Under the pieces are notes generated by a model. That model was given only the letters and a program-made list of their open reading frames with translations. It was not told the DNA's origin and ran no database searches. A DNA stretch of 64,000 nucleotides from Pseudomonas oleovorans subsp. oleovorans. GTDB lineage: Bacteria > Pseudomonadota > Gammaproteobacteria > Pseudomonadales > Pseudomonadaceae. How positions within the stretch are numbered: the stretch's first letter is position 1; the number at the start of each line of letters is the position of its first letter. A program made the position numbers and the translations under genes. The stretch covers positions 62,001-126,000 of the forward strand of contig NZ_NIUB01000008.1 in assembly GCF_002197815.1 (NCBI RefSeq), given 5' to 3'. Positions 45,390 through 54,664 of the stretch are shown piece after piece.

Positions 45390-45809
45390 ATGAGCACATT
45401 CACCTACAAGACCCTGACCGCCCTCGCCCTGACCGGCGCACTACTGGCCGCCCCGGCCTTTGCCGAAGAGGCCCATCACTCTCAAGGTGCCGCCACCCCA
45501 CCCGCCACCGCAGGCCAAGGCATGGGCATGATGGGCGGCATGGACATGGGCAAGATGCACGAGATGATGCAGCAGATGCACGCCGCCAAAACCCCGGAGG
45601 AAAAGCAGAAAATCCGCGCCGAACACCACAAGGCCATGCAGGAAAAAATGGGCACCATGCGCCAAGGCATGCAGAACAGTCAGTGCCCCATGGCCAAGGA
45701 CGATGGCGCCCAACAGCAGTGCATGAAGGAAATGCACGAAAACATGCAGGGCATGATGCAGATGATGGAGCAAATGATAGAAGGCCAGAGCATGCAGCAC
45801 GGGCAGTGA
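45390..45809 (+). CDS. Met/His-rich periplasmic copper-binding protein
   Basis: A 139-residue exported protein with a clear signal peptide (MSTFTYKTLTALALTGALLAAPAFA). The mature part is extremely rich in Met with His and Gln (GMGMMGGMDMGKMHEMMQQMH, CMKEMHENMQGMMQMMEQM), the composition of periplasmic copper or silver chaperones and sponges. Two Cys (QCPMAKDD and QQCMKEM) might pair. AGGAG precedes the ATG at 45390, 20 bp after copA, so it is in the same operon. It is followed by a hairpin at 45834. No named family is assigned; metal binding is inferred from composition and context. Confidence 0.85.
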   Translation: MSTFTYKTLTALALTGALLAAPAFAEEAHHSQGAATPPATAGQGMGMMGGMDMGKMHEMMQQMHAAKTPEEKQKIRAEHHKAMQEKMGTMRQGMQNSQCPMAKDDGAQQQCMKEMHENMQGMMQMMEQMIEGQSMQHGQ

Positions 45810-45833
45810 AGCCAGGCTGCCTGGTCTACGAAG

Positions 45834-45860
45834 GGCATCCACCCGCTATTGGTGGATGCC
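45834..45860 (+). terminator. Hairpin after the Met-rich protein gene
   Basis: Perfect 10-bp stem GGCATCCACC / GGTGGATGCC, loop CGCTATT, 24 bp after the stop. There is no T run; it is either a factor-dependent stop or an mRNA-stabilising hairpin. Confidence 0.5.
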
Positions 45861-46023
45861 AAAGTCGTAATCGCGCGAAAGCTGGTTTCTCGCCTATGGG
45901 CTGCCTCCTAGGGTCTGTTGCCCCCTGATCGGCTGCGGTTCTTTGGGGGCATCAAGCCTGTAGGAGCCCTTGTGCTGTGGTTCGGCATTACGACGCGCCT
46001 TCAACTTATTCAGGAGTTTTACC

Positions 46024-47151
46024 ATGCACCGTTTTTCACTCATCCGCGCCATTGCTGATCGGCTCACTTGCTGGTCGAGCAACAGCGCACAGGTCTGCCA
46101 GGGGCCGCCACAAGCAAAGAAAGCCTCTACCATCTGGACGCGCGCTTTGCGCCCGCAATGGCTGCTGGCTACGGTTTGCACTCTTACCCTCGCCTCAGTC
46201 CAGGCCAATCCAGACGGCCAGGTTTTCAGCGCCGACGAACACGGGGCTTCGCTGACCCGCATCCTGCTTGAGGATGGTCAGCGTCTGTCGCTGGATCTGA
46301 GTATTTCTCCCCACAATGTCCAGGTCAGCGCCGATGGTCGCTATCTGATGGCAGTGGGTGAGCGCAGCGGCGCTGATCACGGGCACGGCAAGAAAGCCAC
46401 GCCAGGTTTCCTGCAGCTGTTCCAGATCGATGACTTTCAGCAGGGGCTGCTGGCAGAAATTGCCGTCGGGGCTCATCCGGCTCATGTGGTCAGCGACCTG
46501 AGCGGTCGCCATGCATTCGTCACCAACGCCGGCGCCAACACCGTCTCGGTAATCGACCTGCAAACACGCAAGAACATCGCCAGCATCGCCACCGGAAAAT
46601 CCCCCCACGGCTTGCGTCTTAGCCCCGATGGCAAGGAACTCTACGTCGCCAACGTACAGGACGGTAGCGTATCGGTGCTGGATGTGAGCACACGCCAGGA
46701 GGTCACCCGCATTGCGGTTGGCAAGGCGCCGGTGCAGGTGGGCTTTACCCCCGATGGCAAGCGCGTATTCGTATCGCTACGCGACGAGAACAGTGTCGCG
46801 GTAATCGACAGCCAAAGCCGCAAGGTGCTGGCGAAAGTGGCGGTCGGTCGGTCGCCGATTCAGGTGCATGCCACGCCAGACGGACGCCTGGTGCTGGTGG
46901 CCAATGAAGGCAGCAAGGCCGCACCGGACAATCGCGTATCGGTGATCGATACCGATCGTCTTGAAGTCGTCGCCACCTACCAGGTGGGCCAGGGCGCCCA
47001 TGGCGTCACGGTGGACGCCAGCGGCCGCTTTGCATTCATCACCAATATTTATGACGACAGCCTGTCGGTGATCGACCTGCAAGCAGGCAAGGTCATTACG
47101 ACTTACGCCACCGGGCGCGGGCCCAACGGCGTGACCTGGGTCGCCAACTGA
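46024..47151 (+). CDS. Secreted YVTN-type beta-propeller protein
   Basis: Protein of 375 residues with repeated beta-propeller blades (ISPHNVQVSADGRYLMAVGE, GAHPAHVVSDLSGRHAFVTNAGANTVSVIDL, KSPHGLRLSPDGKELYVANVQDGSVSVLDV and further copies). Such proteins are periplasmic or surface scaffolds and often lie in metal-resistance or denitrification regions. The ATG at 46024 has a strong AGGAG, but the hydrophobic signal (about residues 43-61, LRPQWLLATVCTLTLASVQA) begins unusually late. The first nine residues MHRFSLIRA could join directly to LRPQWLL, leaving about 32 residues that look inserted. Substrate or partner unknown. Confidence 0.8.
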   Translation: MHRFSLIRAIADRLTCWSSNSAQVCQGPPQAKKASTIWTRALRPQWLLATVCTLTLASVQANPDGQVFSADEHGASLTRILLEDGQRLSLDLSISPHNVQVSADGRYLMAVGERSGADHGHGKKATPGFLQLFQIDDFQQGLLAEIAVGAHPAHVVSDLSGRHAFVTNAGANTVSVIDLQTRKNIASIATGKSPHGLRLSPDGKELYVANVQDGSVSVLDVSTRQEVTRIAVGKAPVQVGFTPDGKRVFVSLRDENSVAVIDSQSRKVLAKVAVGRSPIQVHATPDGRLVLVANEGSKAAPDNRVSVIDTDRLEVVATYQVGQGAHGVTVDASGRFAFITNIYDDSLSVIDLQAGKVITTYATGRGPNGVTWVAN

Positions 47152-47232
47152 GCAGCACCCTGTAATCAAGCGATGGGCCAGTCGACTGCTTCCCCATTGT
47201 TTTCCCATTGTGCCAACAGAAGGAAAGCCGCC

Positions 47233-47598
47233 ATGAAAGAAGCAAACCGGCTGGGCGTCTCCAGTGCCAATCTGGTAACCCGTCACTTGAAGCTCGAACC
47301 CACGGAGCGGGAAAAACTGGATGCGGCAATTGCCGAGATCGACAAGCTGTATGGCCTCGCCAGCGTCGCCTTCGATGACAGCAAGGGACGCCTCGACATG
47401 GCCTATGACGCGACCCGAATCTGCCTGGACTGCATTGAGGAAGTCCTGACAAAGTACGCCATCGAGGTCAGTCATGACTGGTGGACGCACTTCAAGGAAG
47501 GTCACTACCGTTTTGTCGATCAGAACCTGAAAGACAATGCCTCTCGTGAACCATGGAGCTGCCATAAGTCGCCACCAGGCTCCGGGCACAATCGATAA
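47233..47598 (+). CDS. Uncharacterised island protein, possible ferredoxin-like fold
   Basis: A 121-residue soluble protein with no signal peptide. I do not recognise the family. The core from LEPTEREKLDAAIAEIDKLYGLASVAFDD through GRLDMAYDATRICLDCIEEVLTKYAIEVSHDWW alternates helix and strand in a beta-alpha-beta-beta-alpha-beta-like order, as in HMA domains but without the MxCxxC metal motif. Two Cys sit as CLDC and another as SCHK. The ATG at 47233 follows AAGGAA; an earlier in-frame start at 47173 is possible. It follows the beta-propeller gene by 81 bp on the same strand and is therefore likely part of the metal-resistance set. Confidence 0.68.
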   Translation: MKEANRLGVSSANLVTRHLKLEPTEREKLDAAIAEIDKLYGLASVAFDDSKGRLDMAYDATRICLDCIEEVLTKYAIEVSHDWWTHFKEGHYRFVDQNLKDNASREPWSCHKSPPGSGHNR

Positions 47599-47639
47599 TT
47601 CATAGCCCTTGCCATGCCCTGCGCGGAAATTCCGCGCCG

Positions 47640-48010
47640 AACTCGTTGAGCTTCGCAGGCTCAGCACCAACCTACGGTGCTGTGCGCTGACCTGGGCGTA
47701 ATCGCTCATCGCGGCCAAGGCCGCTCCTACAAACAACGCGGTTTCGTGGACCTTATGTTCCTGCGCAATATCTACGACGTCGTAGGGAGGACATGCCGAA
47801 GGCTTGTCCGCCATTGGGCAGCCAGCGGTGGACAAGGCTTCGCCATGTTCACCCTACACAAGCGCACACCGTAGCCCGGATAAGCCCCAGCGCAATCCGG
47901 GGCCGCCCTCCTGGCTTGCAGCGCTTTCGCGTTTTCCAACCTCTTAGGGCGGGGGCAACCCGCCAAGCCTTTAGCTGCGCCTGTGCCCTGGCGGGTTTCA
48001 CCCGCCCTAC
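47640..48010. repeat. Mosaic of REP elements between the plus-strand island genes and cusA
   Basis: Most of the 419-bp gap 47,599-48,017. At least four repeat types lie in tandem: GCTTCGCAGGCTCAGCA (about 47,650), GCGGCCAAGGCCGCTCCTAC (about 47,710), a GTAGGGAGGACATGCC...ATGTTCACCCTAC pair (47,780-47,866), GTAGCCCGGATAAG...AATCCGGGG (47,873-47,903), and a TTAGGGCGGGGGCAACCCGCC...GGCGGGTTTCACCCGCCCTAC pair (47,944-48,010). No coding sequence was found. The convergent genes on either side end here. Confidence 0.75.
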
Positions 48011-48017
48011 TGTTCTG

Positions 48018-51000
48018 TTATAGCACCTCTGATCGAGCCGCTTCGCCTTCACCCTTTGTCTGGCGCCGCAACTCGCGCAGGCGCAGCAACTGATAGGCCG
48101 CCGGCAGCACCAGCAGCGACAACAGGGGCGCGCTGAGCATGCCGCCGACCATGGGCGCAGCGATGCGGCTCATGATCTCGCTGCCACTGCCACTGCCCAG
48201 CAGGATCGGCAACAGACCGGCGATAATGGTCGCCACCGTCATCGCCTTGGGCCGTACCCGTTGCACCGCGCCTTCGCGAATCGCCTCCAGCAGGGCCGCC
48301 GGGCTGCTCTGCCCCGCCGCCTGGCGCTCGGCCCAGGCGTTGCGCAGGTACAAGAGCATGATCACGCCGAACTCCGCCGCCACCCCGGCCAGGGCGATAA
48401 AGCCCACCCCGGTGGCCACCGACAGGTTGTAGTCCAGCCAGTAGAGGAACCAGATGCCACCCGTCAGGGCGAACGGCAGCGTGGCCATGATCAGCAGCGC
48501 CTCGTCGAAGCGCGAGAAGCACAGGTAGAGCAGCACGAAGATGATCAGCAGGGTCGCCGGCACCACCAGTTTGAGCCGCGCATTGGCCCGTTCAAGAAAC
48601 TCGAACTGGCCGGAGAAGCTCAGGCTCATGCCCGGCTGCAGAGGCACCTGTTCGGCGATGGCCTGGCGCAAGTCATGTACCACCGAAGCCATGTCCCGTC
48701 CGCGGGTGTCGATATAGACCCAGCCGGAGGGCCGCGCATTCTCGCTCCTGAGCATGGGTGGGCCGTCGCTGATGCCGATCTGCGCCACCGTACCGAGGGT
48801 GATCTGGCTGCCCACCGGGGTGTAGATCGGCAGCTCGCGCAGACGGCTCAGGGAGTCGCGCCATTCGCGCGGGTAACGCAGGTTGATGGGGAAGCGCGCC
48901 AGGCCTTCCACGGTTTCGCCGACATTCATCCCGCCAATGGCCCCGGCCACCAGATCCTGCACTTCGGCGATATTCAAGCCATAACGGGCGGCCGCCACCC
49001 GGTCGATGTCGATGTCGATATAGCGGCCACCGGTCAGGCGTTCGGCCAACGCCGAACCGACCCCGGGCACTGTGCGCGCGACCCGCTCCACCGCCTGGGT
49101 CACGGCGTCGATCTGGGCCAGGTCGCTGCCGGCGACCTTGACCCCGATCGGGCTCTTGATGCCGGTGGCGAGCATGTCGATACGGTTGCGGATTGGCGGA
49201 ATCCACAGGTTGGCCAGGCCCGGCACCTGCACCGCGCGGTCCAGCTCCTCCACCAGTTTTTCCGCGGTCATGCCGGCGCGCCACTGCTCGCGCGGCTTGA
49301 ACTGGATGGTGGTTTCGAACATCTCCAGCGGCGCCGGGTCGGTGGCGCTGTCGGCGCGCCCGGCCTTGCCGAACACCCGCGCCACCTCGGGCACCGTCTT
49401 GATCATGCGGTTGCTCTGCTGCAGCAACTGCGCAGCCTTCTGCGCCGACAGTCCCGGCAGTGCCGTGGGCATATACAGCAGGTCGCCCTCGTCCAGTGGC
49501 GGCAGAAACTCGCCGCCCAACTGGCTGGCCGGCCAGAGCGCGCTGAGAAACACCAGCACGGCCAGCACCAGGGTCGCTCTGGGATAACGCAGCACCTGCT
49601 CCAGGGCCGGTTGGTAAAGGCGGATCAGTCCACGATTGAGCGGGTTGCACTGCTCGTCCGGGATGCGCCCGCGAATCCAGTAGCCCATCAGCACCGGTAT
49701 CAGGGTCACCGACAGCCCGGCGGCGGCGGCCATGGCGTAGGTCTTGGTGAAAGCCAGCGGGCCGAACAGGCGACCTTCCTGGGCCTGCAGGGTAAACACC
49801 GGGATAAACGACAGGGTGATGATCATCAGGCTGAAGAACAGCGCCGGGCCCACCTCCACCGCCGCCGCACCTATCACCTGCCAGTGCCGCTCGCCCTTGA
49901 GTTCCTGTCCTGGATGAGCGGAGTGCCAGTGTTCGATCTTCTTGTGGGCGTTTTCGATCATCACCAGGGCCGCGTCGACCATGGCGCCGATTGCGATGGC
50001 GATGCCACCGAGGGACATGATGTTGGCGTTGATGCCCTGCTGCTGCATGACGATAAAGGCGATCAGCACCCCCAGCGGCAGCGAGACGATGGCCACCAGG
50101 GAGGAGCGCAGGTGCCAGAGAAAGGCCAGGCACACCAGGGCCACGACGATGAATTCCTCCACCAGCTTCTCGCCCAGGTTGCGCACCGCGCGGTCGATCA
50201 GCTGGCTGCGGTCGTAGGTGGTGACGATCTCCACACCCTCGGGCAGGCTGGCCTGCAGCTCGTCGAGCTTGCGCTTGACCGCGTCGATGGTGCTGCGCGC
50301 GTTCGCCCCGCGCGCAGGATCACCACACCGCCGACCACCTCGCCCTCGCCGTCCAGCTCGGCGATGCCGCGGCGCATTTCCGGGCCGAGCTGGATATGCG
50401 CCACCTCGCCCAGGGTCACCGGCACCCCGCCGCCATCCAGGCGCAGGGGAATGGCGCGAAAGTCCGCGAGGCTCTGCAGGTAGCCGGAAGCGCGCACCAT
50501 ATATTCGGCCTCGGCCAGTTCCAGCACGCTGCCGCCGCTTTCCTGGTTGGCCGCGCCGATGGCCGCCGCCACCTGCTGCTGGCTGATGCCGCGGCTGGCC
50601 AACTTGATCGGGTCGAGCAGCACCTGGTACTGCTTGACCATGCCGCCGATGCTCGCCACCTCGGCGACATTGGCCAGGGCCTTGAGCTCGAAGTTGAGGA
50701 ACCAGTCCTGCAGGGCGCGCAGCTGCGCCAGGTCGTGCTGGCCGCTGCGATCGACCAGGGCGTACTGGTAGATCCAGCCGACTCCGGTGGCATCCGGCCC
50801 CAGGGCCGGTTTGGCCCCGGCCGGCAGGCGCTCTTGGATCTGGCTGAGGTACTCCAGCACCCGCGAGCGCGCCCAGTAGAGGTCGGTGCCGTCTTCGAAC
50901 AGGACATACACGAAGCTGTCACCGAAGAAGGAAAAGCCGCGCACCGTGCTGGCTCCTGGCACCGAGAGCATGGCGCTGGCCAGCGGATAGGTGACCTGAT

Positions 51001-51187
51001 TCTCGACGATCTGCGGGGCCTGCCCTGCATAAGGCGTGCGGATAATCACCTGGGTATCGGACAGATCCGGCAAGGCATCGATGGCGATGTTCTGCACCGA
51101 CCAGGCGCCCCAGGCGGTGGCGAACAGGCTGGCCAGCAGCACCAGCAGGCGGTTGGCCAGAGACCAGCGAATCAGCGCGGCGATCAT
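48018..51187 (-). pseudogene. cusA: CusA, Cu(I)/Ag(I) RND efflux pump, frameshifted
   Basis: Inner-membrane heavy-metal RND transporter split into two frames: 51187 down to 50198 (329 codons, the last about 35 out of frame) and 50234 down to 48018. Together they give a full-length pump. The Cu/Ag-type methionines are present in [24 protein letters not shown] and [11 protein letters not shown], matching E. coli CusA metal-site contexts. The break is a run of four C on the plus strand at 50306-50309 (G on the coding strand); five would restore [16 protein letters not shown]. It is last in the cusCBA operon, with its ATG overlapping the cusB stop by 4 bp. Either a real null mutation or a homopolymer sequencing error. 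Confidence 0.88.
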
Positions 51188-52701
51188 GGCTGTGCCTCCC
51201 GATGGCCGTCATGGCGGTGGTTGTCCTCGGGCACGGGTGCCAGGCGCTCGATGCGCTCGATGCGCATACCCTCGTCATCGGCGCGCACCCCGACCCGCAC
51301 CCGGTCGCCGGCTTGCAAACCTTCCAGCAGCGCCTCATCGGCGACCGGAAACAGCATGCTCATAGCCGGCATACCCAGGGTCTTGAACGGCCCATGGGTG
51401 AGCATCACGCCATCGTCTTCGATGCCGTCGATCTGCCCCTCGGCTTCATGCAGTGCTTCCTGCAGCTTGACCTCGGTCGCCGGTGCGCCCAGTTCCTGCA
51501 CCAGCATGCCGCGCAAGCTGGCCTCGGAATCGAGCAGGAACTGCCCGGAAGCGACCACCTGCTGGCCCTCACTCAGGCCTTCCAGCACCTCGATGCGCTC
51601 GCCCTGCTCACGCCCGGTGCGAATTTCCTGGGGCCGGTAGCGCCCTTCGCCCTCGGCCAGCATCACCAGATTGCGCCGACCACTGCGGATCACCGCCTCG
51701 CTGGGCAGCAGCAGAGTCTCTGCAGCGGCCGTCTGGCCCAAGCGCACCCGCGCGCTCATACCGGGGCGCAGGCGCCCCTGGGGATTATCCAGCACCACCC
51801 GCAGACGCAAGGTGCGGCTGTCCAGATTGGCTTCGGGCAAAATGGCCTCGATGCGTCCGGCCAACACCTCGCCGGGTAGCGCCGGCAACAGGGCCTCGAC
51901 CGGCTGCCCGGGCTCAATCCCGCTGCCTTGCGCCTCGGGCAGCGCCACTTCCAGCCAGACCCGATCCAGGCCATTGACTCGCGCCAGGCTCTGCCCGGCG
52001 CTGAGGGTCATGCCCTCGCGCACCTGCAGCTCCTGCAGCACCCCGGCAATCGGGCTGGTCACCGTCCAGATCCGCTGGACCTGGCCGCTGCGCTCGAGCC
52101 GAGCGACCAAGGCCGCCGGCATGCCGACCAGTTGCAAGCGCTGACGCGCCGCTGCCAGTAGCTGCGGCTGGTTAAGACTGCGCAGCGCCAGATACTCTTC
52201 CTGGGCCGCCAGCCACTCGGGCACCAGCAGGTCGACCAGGGGCGTGCCGGCTGCCAGCAGATCCTCGGGTGCCCGCTCATATACCCGCTCGACGAAAGCG
52301 GCGCTGCGCGCCTGCAGCAGCACCACGGCGCGCTGGTCATAGCCGAGGGTACCGACCGCATCCAACTCGTTGGCCAGCTGCCCACGCAGCACAGTGACCA
52401 GGCGCATGCCGAGGTTCTGGGTCAGCCGGGGGTCGACCTGCATGGCCGTACTCGGCTCGCTGTTGGCGCCGCTATCGGCATAACGCGGCACCAGCTGCAT
52501 ATCCATAAAGGGTGACTTGCCCGGCTGGTCGAAACGCTGCTGCGGGTACATGGGGTCGTACCAATAGAGCACCTGGCGTTCACTCTCGGTGCTGGGCTGG
52601 CTCGGCATGGCATGGTCCTGACGCCCGACCCAGTAACCCAGGGCCGCACCCGCAACGATCAGGGCAACCAGCCCCATGGACTTGATCACTCGCTGGCTCA
52701 T
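51184..52701 (-). CDS. cusB: CusB, periplasmic adaptor of Cu/Ag efflux, with C-terminal CusF-like domain
   Basis: Membrane-fusion protein of the Cus tripartite pump, 505 residues. It has an N-terminal membrane anchor ([26 protein letters not shown]), a heavy-metal-binding segment with Met ligands ([15 protein letters not shown] and [12 protein letters not shown]), barrel and lipoyl domains ([24 protein letters not shown]), and at about 425-490 a fused CusF-like copper chaperone domain ([20 protein letters not shown]). ATGA overlaps join it to cusC upstream and cusA downstream. It is intact, but both partners in the operon are damaged. The start is fixed by the overlap with cusC. Confidence 0.92.
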   Translation of the reverse strand: MSQRVIKSMGLVALIVAGAALGYWVGRQDHAMPSQPSTESERQVLYWYDPMYPQQRFDQPGKSPFMDMQLVPRYADSGANSEPSTAMQVDPRLTQNLGMRLVTVLRGQLANELDAVGTLGYDQRAVVLLQARSAAFVERVYERAPEDLLAAGTPLVDLLVPEWLAAQEEYLALRSLNQPQLLAAARQRLQLVGMPAALVARLERSGQVQRIWTVTSPIAGVLQELQVREGMTLSAGQSLARVNGLDRVWLEVALPEAQGSGIEPGQPVEALLPALPGEVLAGRIEAILPEANLDSRTLRLRVVLDNPQGRLRPGMSARVRLGQTAAAETLLLPSEAVIRSGRRNLVMLAEGEGRYRPQEIRTGREQGERIEVLEGLSEGQQVVASGQFLLDSEASLRGMLVQELGAPATEVKLQEALHEAEGQIDGIEDDGVMLTHGPFKTLGMPAMSMLFPVADEALLEGLQAGDRVRVGVRADDEGMRIERIERLAPVPEDNHRHDGHREAQP

Positions 52702-53891
52702 TGGCCGCTCTCCAGGTTGGTGGCATAGGCAAAATGCAGGCGCGCACTGACCAGCGCCCGCTGTTCGGCGAAATCCAGATGGCGCAGCTGCGCCTCTACT
52801 TGCTCGCGGCGGGCGGCGATCAGCGTGGCCAGCTCACCCCTGCCAGCGCGATAGTCGGCCAGGCTCAGGCGTACCCGCTCCTCGGCCAGGGGCAGCAGGC
52901 TGTCGCGGCTGCGCTCAAAGGCGCGCTGCAGGCGTCGATGCTCGGCCAATTCCACCGCCAACTGCGTGGCATGCTCGCGCCACAGTGCCTCGCGCTCGGC
53001 CTCAAGGGCCAGCAACTCGGCACGCTGGGCGGCAATCCGCGGGTTCTGCCGGCTACCGGCAAATACCGGCAGATCGATGCTCAGCTGCAGCGAGAGCATG
53101 TCGCCGAAGGCACGGTCGCGCTGCTGATAGGCCAGCTCCCAACTCCAGTCGGGACGCTTGTCAGCTTCAGCCAAACGCACCCGTGCCTCGGCCTCACGGG
53201 TCTGCGGGGCGAAGGCCTGTAATTCGGGGTGCTGCTGCAAGGCATGCTGGTAACGGCTCACCTCCACTGGCCAATCGGGCAGTTGTCCCACCAAGGCTTC
53301 ATCGGCCGCCGATCCGACCCAGCGGCGCAAAACGGCGCGCGCCTGGCTGCGCTGCAACTGCAGTTCGTCCTCACGCTCGGCCAGCACCAGGGCTTCCTGG
53401 CGCGCGGCCAGGCTGTCGACACTCTGCCCAAGGCCGGCAGCCAGGCGGGCCTGCACCGCACGTTCAAGCAGGCGATTTTCCTCGTAGAAACCCTGGAACA
53501 GTTGCAGGCGCTGTTCCAGGGCCTGGGCGGCGATCCAGGCCTGGGCGGTTTGCCGCTGCACCTGCAGGCGCTCGATCTGCACCTGCGCCGCGGCCGAATC
53601 GATACCCGCCTGGGCCAGTGCCACTCGGGCGCTGCGCTTGGCCCGGTTAGGCACCTCCTGCATAACGCCGAGCATGCCCATGGTCATGGGCTCGGCATCC
53701 AGGCGCCAGCGCGCCTCGCCCTCGATAGGCAGGTTCTGTAAGCCCAGCAGAAGCTTCGGATCGGGCAGCTCGCCCGCAGGCACTGCGGCCTGGCGTGCGG
53801 CATCCAGTTCGGCGGCGCGCGCCATCAGGTTTGGGGCTTCACGACCGGCCAGGGCCAGGGCCTGATCAAGGGTCAAAGCCAGGCTCGGCAT
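52698..53891 (-). CDS. cusC: CusC/CzcC-type outer-membrane channel, 5'-truncated
   Basis: TolC-family outer-membrane factor of the Cus pump, 397 residues from the first available ATG. Long helical repeats typical of the OEP fold are intact (LTLDQALALAGREAPNLMARAAELDAARQAA at the N-terminus; LSLADYRAGRGELATLIAARREQVEAQL near the end). The reading frame continues upstream of this ATG with PLLAGAALASLFSMPSLA, clearly the hydrophobic part of a signal peptide, but it runs into metR-derived DNA at 53930 without any start codon. So the native start and signal n-region have been cut away at the island junction, and the protein made from 53891 should fail to reach the outer membrane. Confidence 0.85.
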   Translation of the reverse strand: MPSLALTLDQALALAGREAPNLMARAAELDAARQAAVPAGELPDPKLLLGLQNLPIEGEARWRLDAEPMTMGMLGVMQEVPNRAKRSARVALAQAGIDSAAAQVQIERLQVQRQTAQAWIAAQALEQRLQLFQGFYEENRLLERAVQARLAAGLGQSVDSLAARQEALVLAEREDELQLQRSQARAVLRRWVGSAADEALVGQLPDWPVEVSRYQHALQQHPELQAFAPQTREAEARVRLAEADKRPDWSWELAYQQRDRAFGDMLSLQLSIDLPVFAGSRQNPRIAAQRAELLALEAEREALWREHATQLAVELAEHRRLQRAFERSRDSLLPLAEERVRLSLADYRAGRGELATLIAARREQVEAQLRHLDFAEQRALVSARLHFAYATNLESGQ

Positions 53892-53929
53892 GCTGAAAAG
53901 GCTCGCCAGCGCAGCGCCGGCAAGCAGCG

Positions 53930-54610
53930 GAGCGTGATTTGGCGCGCCTGGCCGGTGGCACCGCTGGCCGCTTGCACATGGCCATCGAATGCCACAGCTG
54001 CTTCCAGTGGCTGATGCCGACCATCGACCAGTTCCGCGATGCCTGGCCGGAAGTGGAGCTGGACCTGGCCTCGGGCTTCTCCTTCGCCCCGCTGCCCGCG
54101 CTGGCCCGGGGCGATCTGGACCTGGTGGTGACTTCGGACCCCATCGAGCTGGCCGGCATCACCTACGTGCCACTGTTCACCTATGAGGCGATGCTCGCCG
54201 TGGCCAATCAGCACCGCCTGGCGCACAAAGCCTTTATCCAGCCGCAGGATCTGGCCACGGAAACCTTGATCACCTACCCGGTGGAACGCGACCGCTTGGA
54301 CATTTTCACGCGCTTTCTCGAACCCAACGATATCGAGCCGGCGCAGGTGCGCACCGCCGAACTGACGGTGATGATGATGCAACTGGTGGCCAGCGGCCGT
54401 GGCGTGTGTGGCCTGCCCAACTGGGCGCTGCACGAGTACAGCTCGCGCGGTTACGTCAGCGCCAAGCGCCTGGGGGAAAAGGGCTTGTTCGCCACCCTCT
54501 ACGCCGCGATCCGCACCGACATGCTCGACGCGCCGTTCATGCGCGACTTCCTGCTCACCGCCAAGGACACCTCCTTCGCCAGCCTCGAAGGCGTTAGCGT
54601 GGCGCGCTAA
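53930..54610 (+). pseudogene. Truncated second metR copy
   Basis: Corresponds codon for codon to residues 80-305 of MetR at 40648-41565, with no insertion or deletion, but with many synonymous and 14 visible amino-acid differences (for example DPIELAGIT versus DPLELPGIT). The HTH and start are missing and replaced by the 5' end of cusC on the other strand. A GTG/TTG start could still give the effector domain alone, which would not bind DNA. Together with the complete copy it forms a 681-bp direct repeat around the copper island. Confidence 0.9.
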
Positions 54611-54664
54611 GACAGAGGCGCAGTGCTCAAAGTGCCAGCCAGTTAAGCAGGTAAAGGTGAGTAT

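Noticed and set aside
45905..46010. IS5-type terminus (GGGTCTGTTGCC) upstream of the beta-propeller gene
   Set aside because: Only about 12 bp match and no partner end or transposase fragment was recognised, so no mobile element is called.
48261..50483. A 740-codon plus-strand frame opposite cusA
   Set aside because: Same reason: antisense to a recognisable RND pump, composition typical of shadow frames.
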